A stretch of 64,000 nucleotides of DNA from Bacteroidales bacterium (lineage in GTDB: Bacteria; Bacteroidota; Bacteroidia; Bacteroidales; P3): NCBI GenBank assembly GCA_017962615.1, contig JAGCUZ010000028.1, forward strand, positions 58,670-122,669, read 5' to 3'. Within the stretch, counting starts at the first letter, position 1. Every line of letters starts with the position of its first letter. Of this stretch, positions 33,501-42,757 are shown one piece after another. The position numbers and the translations under genes are program-made. The notes below the pieces were generated by a model. That model saw nothing but the letters and a program-made list of their open reading frames with translations, was not told the origin of the DNA and did not search any database.

Positions 33501-36432
33501 TGTGACGGCCTTCTTTGCCATAGATACTTACATGGTCAATATTTCGGCCAACTTCGGCGGTACTGTGAGCGGCGGCGGCCGGTATCAGGCAGGCGATACG
33601 GTGGTGGCATCGGCCACGGCTTCGGCCAATTATTATTTCTACCATTGGAGCGACGGCAACACCGACAATCCACGCATATTCATAGCCGAGCATGACACCA
33701 CGTTGCAGGCCCAGTTCATAACAGGGGTGGTGTCGGTGACTGTGCAGTGCGACACATCGATGGGAACAGCATACGGCTCGGGCTTATACAGATCGGGCGA
33801 CAGGGTGACGCTGTATGTTACGCCGCGCCCCGGCTTCCATTTCGTGAGGTGGAACGACGGACAGACCACCAACCGCAGGACGATTGTGGTGAACAGAGAT
33901 GTTGTTTATACGGCAATCATAGAGCCCAACTACTATACCGTGATGACGCGCAGCGCCGACCCGCAGCGCGGCTACACCACGGGTGACAGCATGACTGTGG
34001 CAGGCACCACCTTGGTGCTGCAAGCTATACCGCTGCCGGGATACATGTTTGTAGCATGGCACGACGGCAGCACCTCCAACCCGCGTACGATAACCGTGAC
34101 GGCCGACTCGGTGTTTACAGCGGCGTTTGGCTATGCTCTTTACAGGGTGTCGGTGGAGTGCGACACGAGTATGGGCTCGGTTGCAGGCACGGGCTTCTTC
34201 TCATACGGCGACAGCACGAACCTCGTGGCCCGTGCACGCAGCGGTTACCGCTTTGTGCGCTGGGAGGATGGAAGCACAACGGCCACGCGCCGACTCGTGG
34301 TTGACCGCGACACACTGCTGCATGCCTATTTTGAGCCCAACCGCTACATGATCTATGTGCGCAGCAGCGACGAGAGCCAAGGCACCGTCACCGGCTATGG
34401 CATGTACGGATACGGCACACAGGCCAGCATAGCGGCACACGCAGTGTATGGCTACCGCTTCTCGCATTGGGACGACAGCAACACCGTCAACCCGCGCATA
34501 ATCGATGTGCAGGGCAACGCCTCTTATATGGCATTCTTCGAGCCCGACGTGTACAGCGTGCAGGTGCTTAGTGACAACCTCATGATGGGTATTGTGGCAG
34601 GCTCGGGTTCCTATCTGAATGGCGATACGGCATTGATATCGGCCACTGCAAACCAAGGCTGCCGTTTCGTGCGCTGGAACGATGGCGAAACCGCCAATCC
34701 GCGTAGGATTGTAGTAAGGTCAAACTGCTATTATACGGCTATATTCGAAACCAGCATGTATCGCCTGGGCGTGACTTATGATACCTCGATGGGTGTTGTG
34801 AGCGGCATGGGCGTATATGCCTATGGCAGTACTGCCGTGCTGGCGGCCACGGCGAAGCGTGGTCATGCTTTCAACGGCTGGAGCGATGGCAATACCAGCA
34901 GTGTTAGAAGTATGCTTATGGTTGGAGATACCACGATAGGAGCAACATTCTCACGCCTGCGTTACAGTGTGTCGGCGGTCAGTGCCAACGACAATATCGG
35001 CCGTGCCGATGGCTCGGGCAGTTATCTGTTTGGTGATACAGCGGTGGTTACCGCAGTGCCAACCACGGGTTATCACTTTGTGCGTTGGAATGACGGCAAT
35101 ACCGATAATCCCCGCCGTTTTGTGGTGGAGGACAATACTACACTGTCGGCCACCTTTGCAAGGAGTTTCTATGTGGTGACAGTTACGTCGGCCAGCGACA
35201 GCATGGGCTATGTTAGCGGTGGCGGCACTTACACACACGGCACCAATGTCAGCGTTGTGGCAAGGGCTCACAACGGCTACCGTTTTGTGCGCTGGAGTGA
35301 CGGCGAGGCGCAGAGTGCCAGGACAATAACCGTGGTAAGCGACAGTACCCTTGTGGCCTACTTCGACGGAGGCACATATCTGATTGAAGCCCGTAGCAAC
35401 GACACGTTGATGGGTGTTGTGAGCGGTGGCGGCTATTATTCCCCGAACAGTCAGGCTACACTGACGGCCACGGCGAATGCAGGCTATCATTTCACTTATT
35501 GGAACGACGGAGAGACCTCGCCCACACGCACGGTGACGGTGACAGGCAACGCAGTATATATGGCTTTGTTTGAAGCCGACCTGTATCGAGTTAATGCCAG
35601 TACCAACGACCCGGCCCTGGGTGTGGTGTCGGGCGGCGGCTACTACACCTATGGCTATGTCGTAGAGCTTAACGCACAGCCGATGAGTCACTGCCAGTTC
35701 CTGCACTGGAGTGACGGCAATACCGAGAATCCGCGTCATATCATGGTGACGAGTGATACGGTGATTGACGCGCTCTTTGCTGCCGCCACATTCAACATCA
35801 CGGCCGATGTGGCCGATGCCACACAGGGCTTCGTCACCGGCGTTGGAGCTTACAACTACGGCGACACCATCTACATCACGGCAGTTGGCCACACGGGCTT
35901 CACATTCCTGCGTTGGGAAGATGGCAGCGTAGAGAACCCTCGTCGTATCATTGTGACGTCGGATGAGCATCACACCGCCACAATGGTGGCTTCGCATTAC
36001 ACTGTTGAAGCCGCGCCAAACGACGAGACGATGGGATTTGTGACAGGTGCAGGCACTTATGCCTACAACTATTATGTGACATTGACGGCGACACCGTATA
36101 ATGGATATAAATTCGTGCGCTGGAGCGACGGCGTGACTGAGCGTGGGCGCAGTTTCGTGGTGACGCAGAACGTGTCGCTGCAGGCTATATTCTCACCGCT
36201 CAACAGCATCGTCGCGCCCAACGGAGAGTATAGGGTATATGCATCGGGCGGCGAGATTGTGGTGAAGGGCGATGTTGACGGCGATGTGATAGTGTACGAT
36301 GCCGTGGGCCGTTGCATCATGATAGATAGGGAACGAGGCAATGCCGTGCGTAAATACAGGATGCCGTCGGCTGGTGTTTATCTTGTGAAAGTGGCTGATA
36401 ATATCCCGCAACGGGTGGTAATAGTAAAATAA
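30547..36432 (+). CDS. Giant T9SS surface protein with FN3 domains and ~15 tandem beta-repeats
   Basis: A 1961-residue secreted protein. It starts with a signal peptide (KLMLTFMALMVPYVVNA), followed by about four fibronectin-III domains (near residues 26-105, 304-390, 530-620 and 628-715) separated by two jelly-roll-like segments. Residues about 856-1883 are 15 tandem repeats of 68-69 residues of the kind Y-x-V-x...D-x-x-x-G-x-V-x-G-x-G-x-Y...GY-x-F-x-R-W-x-D-G...NPR-x-I-x-V...TAxF, matching the bacterial-repeat/InlB-B-like (Flg_new_2) family. The last 75 residues are a divergent T9SS sorting domain ending RVVIVK. The start at 30547 gives a proper signal peptide; the frame extends 37 codons upstream into metG without sense. 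It is likely an elongated adhesin or scaffold. Confidence 0.9.
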   Translation: MRKVATKLMLTFMALMVPYVVNAQRAPVANLHVERTTISSVTVAWDDQSDVLSWIVEYGLSGFAEGSGTRVSVAGNASITISQLAEQTSYDVYVTANYGAWGVSDSRMVQAVTLFEPYRLPFVCDFETGNVNGNWKFANGRSANVWMVGHNTRYSGDSSLYVSNYSGTYHDSNSYANASTVVYGWIGLQFDTAGTYAISFDWRAGGEPLNDYLRVALAQEWALPEAEISEPANGMGYNTLPQGWTALDGGTGLNGSTAWSTYTGNFVVSQPGLYKLMVCWVNNNRRLGNPPAAIDNIRIEKTRCSIASGLRVTALTHTTATCVWDEGDGAHWVAEYSARGTQARHREVLYRNELQINNLTPNTQYDLRVFPVCGYGDTGMASYITFVTGCSPIDVPYSESFDGGSNSCIQTQGGEVTVANGTMTIGGNGTTYVVWPATNVRADSLKVFLKYRQNNLDNGELTLGYMQNIYDESSFRPLQTLEASLIWTSTLHDLGYDGAPEPNAHIALRYISPGNFGAIIDSISIENAAVCKKVTNLRVTSVDDSRVSVAWNTPNSGILWQVEYGYRGYTPFTSDRQGVLYSMTRDADITGLQGATDYDVYVRAICGRRDTGVAERIRVRTSPTPQPGVPYLVYADSITSTSARINFSIDAEGASYQIAYSYSSNIPPTTSSLHETLTANHATWSNLQPMTDYYYAVRSINGNNISAWSEVSHFRTMPDCDNSYQIIARMPLDRTAHNGIMWQHYDAATLAASDVHEGDVYNLAIEYAGIMHDSVNMQIYMANGNQSNVSGMTCVYNGTVKCVAGSSWTEIPLDVPYHCINNSDITVAIRCSGHLETPSWGSTLTMMLCNSSPASYHQIFADCNAEYGYVEGVGLYRTNSIATLCVRANHGYRFARWANGDTSSRIQFVVNRDTTLRDMSFVLDSFSITTVTNDASAGMIAGPRRVAYRQNAILTATPTPNHHFCRWGDGSTVNPRSITVSGDTLVTAFFAIDTYMVNISANFGGTVSGGGRYQAGDTVVASATASANYYFYHWSDGNTDNPRIFIAEHDTTLQAQFITGVVSVTVQCDTSMGTAYGSGLYRSGDRVTLYVTPRPGFHFVRWNDGQTTNRRTIVVNRDVVYTAIIEPNYYTVMTRSADPQRGYTTGDSMTVAGTTLVLQAIPLPGYMFVAWHDGSTSNPRTITVTADSVFTAAFGYALYRVSVECDTSMGSVAGTGFFSYGDSTNLVARARSGYRFVRWEDGSTTATRRLVVDRDTLLHAYFEPNRYMIYVRSSDESQGTVTGYGMYGYGTQASIAAHAVYGYRFSHWDDSNTVNPRIIDVQGNASYMAFFEPDVYSVQVLSDNLMMGIVAGSGSYLNGDTALISATANQGCRFVRWNDGETANPRRIVVRSNCYYTAIFETSMYRLGVTYDTSMGVVSGMGVYAYGSTAVLAATAKRGHAFNGWSDGNTSSVRSMLMVGDTTIGATFSRLRYSVSAVSANDNIGRADGSGSYLFGDTAVVTAVPTTGYHFVRWNDGNTDNPRRFVVEDNTTLSATFARSFYVVTVTSASDSMGYVSGGGTYTHGTNVSVVARAHNGYRFVRWSDGEAQSARTITVVSDSTLVAYFDGGTYLIEARSNDTLMGVVSGGGYYSPNSQATLTATANAGYHFTYWNDGETSPTRTVTVTGNAVYMALFEADLYRVNASTNDPALGVVSGGGYYTYGYVVELNAQPMSHCQFLHWSDGNTENPRHIMVTSDTVIDALFAAATFNITADVADATQGFVTGVGAYNYGDTIYITAVGHTGFTFLRWEDGSVENPRRIIVTSDEHHTATMVASHYTVEAAPNDETMGFVTGAGTYAYNYYVTLTATPYNGYKFVRWSDGVTERGRSFVVTQNVSLQAIFSPLNSIVAPNGEYRVYASGGEIVVKGDVDGDVIVYDAVGRCIMIDRERGNAVRKYRMPSAGVYLVKVADNIPQRVVIVK
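33112..36195 (+). repeat. 15 tandem protein repeats of about 205 bases each
   Basis: Each unit encodes 68-69 residues ending before the next Y-x-V strand. The DNA copies are well diverged (no long identical blocks seen), so the array looks old and maintained at protein level. The most regular units carry RWNDG or RWSDG followed by NPR. Confidence 0.85.
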
Positions 36433-36438
36433 ACAACG

Positions 36439-37428
36439 ATGAAGGTACTGCTTACCGGAGCCAATGGTTTATTGGGGCACAACGTGTTGAAGCGTCTGCT
36501 GGAGCAGGGGCACGAGGTGCATGCCATTGTCCGTAGAGCGTCATCGTTACTAATAACCCATGAACGGCTGTCGGTTACTGAGGGCAGTTTCCTGTTTGCT
36601 CCAGTGCTGATGCAGGCGGCCGCAGGCTGCGATGCCATTATCAACTGCGCAGGAGTGACAGATATGTCTTACACCAATATCGATACATATCTATCGGTTA
36701 ACAAGAACGGTGTAGATGTTCTGATGGATGTTGCCGACAAGTTGGATATCAAGACTTTTGTACATGTCAGCACTGCCAATACGATAGGATATGGTACTCC
36801 GAGGCATACAGCCGACGAGTCGTACAGAATACAAAAACCTTTCTCGGAGTCGTTGTATGCCTGTAGCAAGAAAAAAGGCGAGGAGGTGTTGGAATGGCAT
36901 TATGCCCTGCATCCCGACAGGCACTATATAGTGGTCAATCCCGGGTTCATGGTGGGACCATACGACACGAAGCCTAGCTCGGGACGCCTGTTGCAGGCGG
37001 CATGGCGGAAGCCCGTCATGTTTGTCCCTAAAGGCGGAAAGAGTTTTGTACATGTGGCCGATGTGGCCGCTGCGGTGGTCAACGCCCTAACTATGGGCCG
37101 CCATGGACAGCGTTACCTCCTTACAGGTGAGAATATGTCGATAAAGGAGTTCTATGCCCTGCAGAAGAAGGTGTGTGGGTATTTTCAGTTGGCAATACCG
37201 CTGAGCCGCCTGCTAGCCATGGCGGCAGGACGTTTTGGCGACCTGTTGAGGGAGATAGGTGTGCAGACATCATTGTCGAGCAATAATGTGGCACAGCTGT
37301 ATGTGAAGGAATATTATTGCAACGACAAAGCCGTTAAAGAACTGGATATGCCACAGACACCTGTGGCACAGGCTATATCCGACTATTTTGACTGGCGCGG
37401 CAAGAACCGTCGCCGAATTGTCGGATAG
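36439..37428 (+). CDS. NAD(P)-dependent epimerase/dehydratase (extended SDR)
   Basis: A 329-residue extended short-chain dehydrogenase/reductase. The nucleotide-binding motif is LLTGANGLLGHNVL (GxxGxxG), the catalytic tyrosine and lysine appear as YACSKKKGEE (YxxxK), and VHVSTANTIGY supplies the serine/threonine. The substrate is not obvious; similar proteins are called 3-beta-hydroxysteroid-dehydrogenase-like or dihydroflavonol-reductase-like. It starts six bases after the giant T9SS gene and leads the run into the PorG-UppS-BamA cluster. Confidence 0.85.
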   Translation: MKVLLTGANGLLGHNVLKRLLEQGHEVHAIVRRASSLLITHERLSVTEGSFLFAPVLMQAAAGCDAIINCAGVTDMSYTNIDTYLSVNKNGVDVLMDVADKLDIKTFVHVSTANTIGYGTPRHTADESYRIQKPFSESLYACSKKKGEEVLEWHYALHPDRHYIVVNPGFMVGPYDTKPSSGRLLQAAWRKPVMFVPKGGKSFVHVADVAAAVVNALTMGRHGQRYLLTGENMSIKEFYALQKKVCGYFQLAIPLSRLLAMAAGRFGDLLREIGVQTSLSSNNVAQLYVKEYYCNDKAVKELDMPQTPVAQAISDYFDWRGKNRRRIVG

Positions 37429-37458
37429 TTGTATAATAATGTAGAAATACTGATGATT

Positions 37459-38457
37459 ATGAAGAAAATATTGACATTCATTGTGCTATCGGTTGCCTTG
37501 CTTGCCATGTCGGCGTGCTCACAGCAGGCAAAAGAGGATGCCGGCAAGAAAAGTTCATCGGGCAAGACATTGGAGATATTGGTTGTTGGCGAGAAGAACA
37601 CTTCAGTCAACAGTACCACAAAACTTATAGATTCGCTGTTTAAAGCACAGCAAGAGGGCTTTATGCAGAAAGAGTCGAAGTTCGATGTTGTGTATATTCC
37701 GCGTTCATCGTATGATAACAGCGAGATGTTCAAGGTTCATCGCAACCTTATATTGCTTGATATCAATCCAGAGAATCCCGACAAGGCCTATAGATACAAA
37801 GACGAGTATGCGGCACCGCAGGTCATATTTGAGTTTGCCGCACGCAACAGGCATAGTCTCGATTCCTTGATAGCACGGTTTGCCCCCGAGATGGAGAAAC
37901 ACATCTATGACACGGAGCATCGCCGCATAATCAAGGCATTCAAGAGCACAGAGGGCTACAAGGTGGAGAAAAAGGTGAAGGACAACTTCGGCTTTGGACT
38001 GACTTTCTCGGAGGAGTTTGCTGTTGCTAATATGCTCAACGATTTTGCATGGGTGCGAAAAGAGGCTAAGGACTTCGGCCTTCACGTGTTGGTCTACACT
38101 CAGCCATATACCAGCAAGCAACAGTTCGACGAGGCACAGATATTAAACAACTTGGACAGCATAATGAAGAGGGTGCCGAGCACTGCCGAGAACAGTTATA
38201 TAGGTACCGAGCGGCGGCTCGACCTCCCGATGCGCACCACCACGCTTGCAAATCGTTACTGTGTAGAAACCCGTGGCATGTGGCGCTCGTTCGGCGACTT
38301 CATGGGCGGCCCCTTTGTGAGTTACACCCTGACATCGCCTGATAACAAGCAGCTCATTACGTTGGTGGGCTTTGTGTTCTCTCCACGCTTCCCCAAACGC
38401 GATTATTTGATGCAGGTGGAGAGCATTTGTCATTCGCTAACATTTGAAATACAATAA
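37459..38457 (+). CDS. DUF4837 family lipoprotein
   Basis: A 332-residue lipoprotein with signal peptide and lipobox VALLAMSACSQQ. The body (EILVVGEKNTSVNSTTKLID; then MWRSFGDFMGGPFVSYT) matches DUF4837, a family of Bacteroidota found next to isoprenyl-transferase and BamA genes. The role is unknown, but the location points to envelope assembly. I took the ATG at 37459 (MKKILTF), which directly opens the signal peptide. The porG-like gene follows after 14 bases. Confidence 0.85.
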   Translation: MKKILTFIVLSVALLAMSACSQQAKEDAGKKSSSGKTLEILVVGEKNTSVNSTTKLIDSLFKAQQEGFMQKESKFDVVYIPRSSYDNSEMFKVHRNLILLDINPENPDKAYRYKDEYAAPQVIFEFAARNRHSLDSLIARFAPEMEKHIYDTEHRRIIKAFKSTEGYKVEKKVKDNFGFGLTFSEEFAVANMLNDFAWVRKEAKDFGLHVLVYTQPYTSKQQFDEAQILNNLDSIMKRVPSTAENSYIGTERRLDLPMRTTTLANRYCVETRGMWRSFGDFMGGPFVSYTLTSPDNKQLITLVGFVFSPRFPKRDYLMQVESICHSLTFEIQ

Positions 38458-38471
38458 TCTGATATAATTAT

Positions 38472-39332
38472 ATGACTAGTCGCCTGATACGGTTGTTGTG
38501 TGCGGCATTGCTGCTCAGCCATGTTGTTCCGACATGGGGGCAGTCCATGCTGCGCCGTTCCGAGTTGGGCATCAACGGCGGCGGGATGAACTATTTGGGC
38601 GACCTTAACGGTCAGAGCATGCTCGGCAAGTTGAGTGTGGCTGCCGGAGGTGTGTACCGCATCAATTTCGATAACCGCTGGTCTATGTGTCTTGGTGCGA
38701 GCTACGGTCATGTAGAGGGTGGAAATCCTGACATCATAGCACGGCGTAACCTGAGTTTCAGGAGCTTCATAGGTGAAGGCTGGGTCAGGGCTGAGTTCAA
38801 TTTCCTTCCATTCGGCAGGGCGGCCGACGACTTTAGCTGGACTCCTTATATCTTCGGCGGTCTGGGCTTCTTTGCTTTCAACCCTCAGGCTCAGTATAAG
38901 AGTCCGGTGTCGGGCACGCTTGAGTGGTACGATTTGCAGCCGATGGGTACCGAGGGGCAGGGTCTGGCGCAATATCCCGACCGTACCAAATACTCTCTGA
39001 TCCAAGGGATGTTCCCGTTTGGTCTGGGTATAAGATACATACCGTTCGAGTTTGTGACGTTTGCAGTGGAATACGGCTTTCGCAAGACGTGGACAGATTA
39101 TATCGACGATGTAAGTACCACCTATGTTGACGGTTCGTTGTTCTCATCCGACATCACATCACGGCTTGCCGACCGTTCGGGCGAGGTGGAACCAGGTTAT
39201 GTCAACGCCCCTGGCATCAAACGCGGCGACGACTCGCTCGACGACTGGTACGCATACCTCAACTTGAGCATCACGGTGAGGATGGACAAGATATTGTTCT
39301 GGGTAGGGAAGAAAAGATGTGACTTAAAATAA
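38472..39332 (+). CDS. porG: PorG-like outer membrane protein of the T9SS (DUF6089)
   Basis: A 286-residue outer membrane beta-barrel protein: signal peptide ending LLLSHVVPTWG, then strands such as ELGINGGGMNYLGDLNGQ, PYIFGGLGFFAFNPQAQ and DDWYAYLNLSITVRMDK. This matches DUF6089, to which P. gingivalis PorG (PG0189) belongs. Known from that organism: PorG is needed for type IX secretion and associates with the PorK/PorN ring. The neighbours UppS, BamA and two Skp proteins follow in the same order as in P. gingivalis, which supports the call. The name rests on family plus context, not on a direct comparison. Confidence 0.8.
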   Translation: MTSRLIRLLCAALLLSHVVPTWGQSMLRRSELGINGGGMNYLGDLNGQSMLGKLSVAAGGVYRINFDNRWSMCLGASYGHVEGGNPDIIARRNLSFRSFIGEGWVRAEFNFLPFGRAADDFSWTPYIFGGLGFFAFNPQAQYKSPVSGTLEWYDLQPMGTEGQGLAQYPDRTKYSLIQGMFPFGLGIRYIPFEFVTFAVEYGFRKTWTDYIDDVSTTYVDGSLFSSDITSRLADRSGEVEPGYVNAPGIKRGDDSLDDWYAYLNLSITVRMDKILFWVGKKRCDLK

Positions 39333-39349
39333 ACGATAAAAGTAATGCT

Positions 39350-40108
39350 ATGAAATATATAGACGAAATAGACAGGCAACGTGTTCCAAGGCATATAGCC
39401 ATAATCATGGATGGCAACGGCCGTTGGGCCCAGCGCCAGGAACACGCCCGCATCTACGGTCACCAGCACGCCCTCGAGGCAGTGCGGCAGTCCGTCGAAG
39501 CCGCCGCAGAGTTAGGCGTTGAAGTGCTCACACTCTACACCTTCTCCACCGAGAACTGGAACCGCCCCAAAGAAGAGGTTGACGGCCTCATGGCCCTAAT
39601 CGTCAAGGCTGTGCATGAGGAAACTCCCCTCCTGCAGAAGAACGGCGTGAAGCTCTGCACCATAGGCGACATCCAGCGCCTCCCCGATACCTCGCGCACA
39701 GAGCTCGAGCAGTGCATCGCCGATACCTCTTCCAACAGCCGCATCACCCTCGTTCTCGCACTCAGTTACAGCGGCCGCTGGGAGCTCACGCAAGCCCTTA
39801 AGGCTGTGGCTACAGAGGTCGCGCAGGGACGCTTGCAGCCGCAGGACATCACCGAGGACACCATGCAGCGCCACCTTGTCACCAGCGAGTGGCCCGACCC
39901 CGACCTGCTCATACGCACAGGCGGTGAGCAGCGCATCAGCAACTTCCTCCTTTGGCAGTCGGCCTACACTGAGTTCTATTTCTCCGAGCAGCTGTGGCCC
40001 GACTTCCGCAAGGAAGATCTCTACGAGGCCGTCCTCCAATACCAGCAACGTCAGCGTCGCTTCGGCAAGACTGGTGATCAGGTGGCCTCAGACAGTGGTC
40101 AGGAATAA
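39350..40108 (+). CDS. uppS: Isoprenyl transferase (undecaprenyl diphosphate synthase)
   Basis: A 252-residue cis-prenyltransferase that adds isopentenyl units to farnesyl diphosphate to make undecaprenyl diphosphate, the lipid carrier for peptidoglycan and surface polysaccharides. Motifs: HIAIIMDGNGRWAQ (catalytic Asp), TLYTFSTENWNRP, SYSGRWELTQA and the C-terminal WPDPDLLIRTGGEQRISNFL with LWQSAYTEFYF. All are intact. It is in the porG-bamA run and provides the lipid needed by the polysaccharide operon at 53-63 kb. Confidence 0.95.
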   Translation: MKYIDEIDRQRVPRHIAIIMDGNGRWAQRQEHARIYGHQHALEAVRQSVEAAAELGVEVLTLYTFSTENWNRPKEEVDGLMALIVKAVHEETPLLQKNGVKLCTIGDIQRLPDTSRTELEQCIADTSSNSRITLVLALSYSGRWELTQALKAVATEVAQGRLQPQDITEDTMQRHLVTSEWPDPDLLIRTGGEQRISNFLLWQSAYTEFYFSEQLWPDFRKEDLYEAVLQYQQRQRRFGKTGDQVASDSGQE

Positions 40109-40189
40109 TTCAATAGATAAATTTAAGCGGTATCAATAATAAAATATGCTGTTGTCAGTTATTATATAGTTATTACATCAAGCACCCTA

Positions 40190-42745
40190 ATGAAACATCT
40201 TCTCCATAATGCCTTTTTGTTTGCGCTTCTCGCTTTGGCATCTGTCGGTGTCAATGCTCAAGTAGTGATTGGAGGTCAGGGACAATACGACATTGACTAC
40301 CTTACCCCCAAGACATATACCATAGGCGGCATAACATTTGAAAATGCCGAGCGGTTTGACAGCCGCATGATTCTGCTTGTTGCCGGTCTGCAGGTAGGCG
40401 ACGAAATCACCGTCCCAGGCGACAAGATAGCTACGGCTATCGACAACCTTTGGAAGCAGGGCATGTTTGAGGATGTGAAAATCAGCGCAACGCGTATTCA
40501 AGGCAGCAATATCTTCCTTAAGATAACGCTTAAAGAACGTCCCAAACTCTCTAAGTTTAAGTTCGTTGGAGTAAAGAAAAGCGATGCTGACAAATTGAGA
40601 GAAGAGATGCACATCGCTGTAGGCGACGTGGTGACTGAACATCTTCTTCAGACCTGTTCCAACAAGATACGCAACTTCTACATTGACAAGGGTTACACTA
40701 ATATAAAGGTGAGCGCGTCGACAGAAGTCGACACCTCCGATACCAAGCAGAACCGTGTGATAGTGATTTTCAACGCCGACCTCGGGAAAAAGGTCAAGAT
40801 TGATTCTCTGACAATCACCGGAAACAACGATATTCCTTATAACAAGTTGGTGCGCAAGCTTAAGAAGACGCATGATGTGCAGTATGCCAAGAAGATGTAT
40901 TTCTGGACACCAGGTTTCTGGAAGCGCTCAAAATACATCGAGAACGATTTCGACGAAGACCTCGACGCTCTTATTACCTATTATAACGAATTAGGTTACC
41001 GTGACGCCCGTGTTATTAGCGACACAGTGTATACGGTGCGTGCCGAACAACTTAGTATCAGCGAGAAGAAGAAAGCCAAGCAAGACCGTCTGAGAGTCAA
41101 TATCGATATATATGAAGGTCGCAAGTTCTATTTCCGCAACATAACCTTCAGCGGCAACACAATCTACACCTCTGAGAATCTAGCCCGTCACCTTCGCATA
41201 CAGAAGGGCGACCCCTATAACCGTACTCTGCTGGAAACCAATCTAAAATACAATCCCAGCGGTACGGATATAACGGCCATGTATATGGACAACGGCTATC
41301 TCTTCTTCAATGCCACTCCGGTCGAAGTGGCGGTCGAGGGCGATTCTATCGATATAGAGATACGCATCGTCGAGGGTAAGCAGGCACGTATACGCAATGT
41401 GACGGTTGAAGGCAACACTATCACCAATGACAAGGTGATTATGCGCGAGTTGCATACCCGTCCCGGCGACCTGTTCAGCCGCGATGCCGTCCTTCGCAGC
41501 CGTCGCGAGCTCGTCACTCTTGGCTATTTCAAGGAAGAGTCTATAATACCCGAGCCAAAGCCTAACAGAGAAGACGGCACGGTCGACATAGTGTACAAGG
41601 TTGAGGAGAACTCCACTAGCCAGCTTCAGCTGCAGGGTGGCTACGGCAGTGGCATGATAATAGGTCAGCTCGGCATACAGCTCAACAACTTCTCGGCGCG
41701 CGGCATCTTCAACAAAAAGGCCTGGCAGCCGCTCCCCGCAGGCGACGGGCAGAAGCTGGGTATCAACTTGGTAACCAACGGCGCTTTCTATTATTCCATC
41801 AATACCTCCTTCACCGAGCCGTGGCTCGGCGGCCGTCGTCCGCAGGCTCTCAGCGTGTCGCTCTACCACAACCTCTACAGCAATGGCTATTGGGTGGGCA
41901 AGGACGACAAGTCGTATTATAGCCTTATGATTACCGGCGGCGGCGTCTCTCTGTCAAAGCGTCTTAAATGGCCCGACGACTACTTTATCCTCTCGCACGG
42001 ACTTACCTATAAGCACTACAACCTGCGCAATTACACCTCCTTGACATCTGCCTTTACCGATGGTTCGGCCAACGACCTCGCCTATGGCGTGACATTGGGT
42101 CGCAACTCGCTGGATTCCCCCATCTATCCGCGCAGCGGTAGCGAGGTGTCAGTGTCGGGCTATGCAACGTTGCCCTATTCAGCTTTCAGCAACAAGGACT
42201 ACAGCACCCTCACGGGCGAGGATCTGTATCACTGGGTAGAATATTACAAGCTGAACGTCAAGGGCTCGTGGATGCTCAACCTCATCGGTGACGTTGTGCT
42301 GAACGCCCGTTTCCGTTTCGGCTATATGGGTTATTACAACAACGATATTGGTCTTGCTCCGTTCGGCCGTTATTATGTGGGCGGCGACGGTCTGTCGGTT
42401 TATATGCTCGACGGTCGCGAGGTGATACCGCTGCGAGGCTATGAGAATAACTCCATAAGCCCCGACGGTGGCGGCGCGGTGTTCGACCGCTATACCCTCG
42501 AGTTGCGTCAGCCCATCATCGAGAGCGGAATGGCCACCATCTATGCTCTCGGGTTCTTCGAAGGGGGCAATTCGTGGTATCGCCCGTCCGACTTTCAGCC
42601 GTTCAAGCTCTACAATTCCACAGGTCTCGGCGTCAGGCTCTACATGCCTCAGTTTGGACTCATTGGCATCGATTGGGGCTACGGCTTCGACGGCTCCAAC
42701 GGCGGCAGCCACTTCCATTTCTCAATAAATCAATCCATAGATTAA
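40190..42745 (+). CDS. bamA: Outer membrane protein assembly factor BamA
   Basis: Core of the BAM complex, which inserts beta-barrel proteins into the outer membrane. 851 aa: signal peptide ending LALASVGVNA, five POTRA-like domains (about residues 40-480; for instance ITFSGNTIYTSENLARHLRI and VTVEGNTITNDKVIMRELHT), then a C-terminal barrel with the VRGF/RGY-type loop motif as PLRGYENNS and the final strands LIGIDWGYGFDG and FHFSINQ. The linked Skp genes are classic partners. The bamA ATG lies 81 bases after uppS. Confidence 0.95.
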   Translation: MKHLLHNAFLFALLALASVGVNAQVVIGGQGQYDIDYLTPKTYTIGGITFENAERFDSRMILLVAGLQVGDEITVPGDKIATAIDNLWKQGMFEDVKISATRIQGSNIFLKITLKERPKLSKFKFVGVKKSDADKLREEMHIAVGDVVTEHLLQTCSNKIRNFYIDKGYTNIKVSASTEVDTSDTKQNRVIVIFNADLGKKVKIDSLTITGNNDIPYNKLVRKLKKTHDVQYAKKMYFWTPGFWKRSKYIENDFDEDLDALITYYNELGYRDARVISDTVYTVRAEQLSISEKKKAKQDRLRVNIDIYEGRKFYFRNITFSGNTIYTSENLARHLRIQKGDPYNRTLLETNLKYNPSGTDITAMYMDNGYLFFNATPVEVAVEGDSIDIEIRIVEGKQARIRNVTVEGNTITNDKVIMRELHTRPGDLFSRDAVLRSRRELVTLGYFKEESIIPEPKPNREDGTVDIVYKVEENSTSQLQLQGGYGSGMIIGQLGIQLNNFSARGIFNKKAWQPLPAGDGQKLGINLVTNGAFYYSINTSFTEPWLGGRRPQALSVSLYHNLYSNGYWVGKDDKSYYSLMITGGGVSLSKRLKWPDDYFILSHGLTYKHYNLRNYTSLTSAFTDGSANDLAYGVTLGRNSLDSPIYPRSGSEVSVSGYATLPYSAFSNKDYSTLTGEDLYHWVEYYKLNVKGSWMLNLIGDVVLNARFRFGYMGYYNNDIGLAPFGRYYVGGDGLSVYMLDGREVIPLRGYENNSISPDGGGAVFDRYTLELRQPIIESGMATIYALGFFEGGNSWYRPSDFQPFKLYNSTGLGVRLYMPQFGLIGIDWGYGFDGSNGGSHFHFSINQSID

Positions 42746-42757
42746 ACTTATCATACT

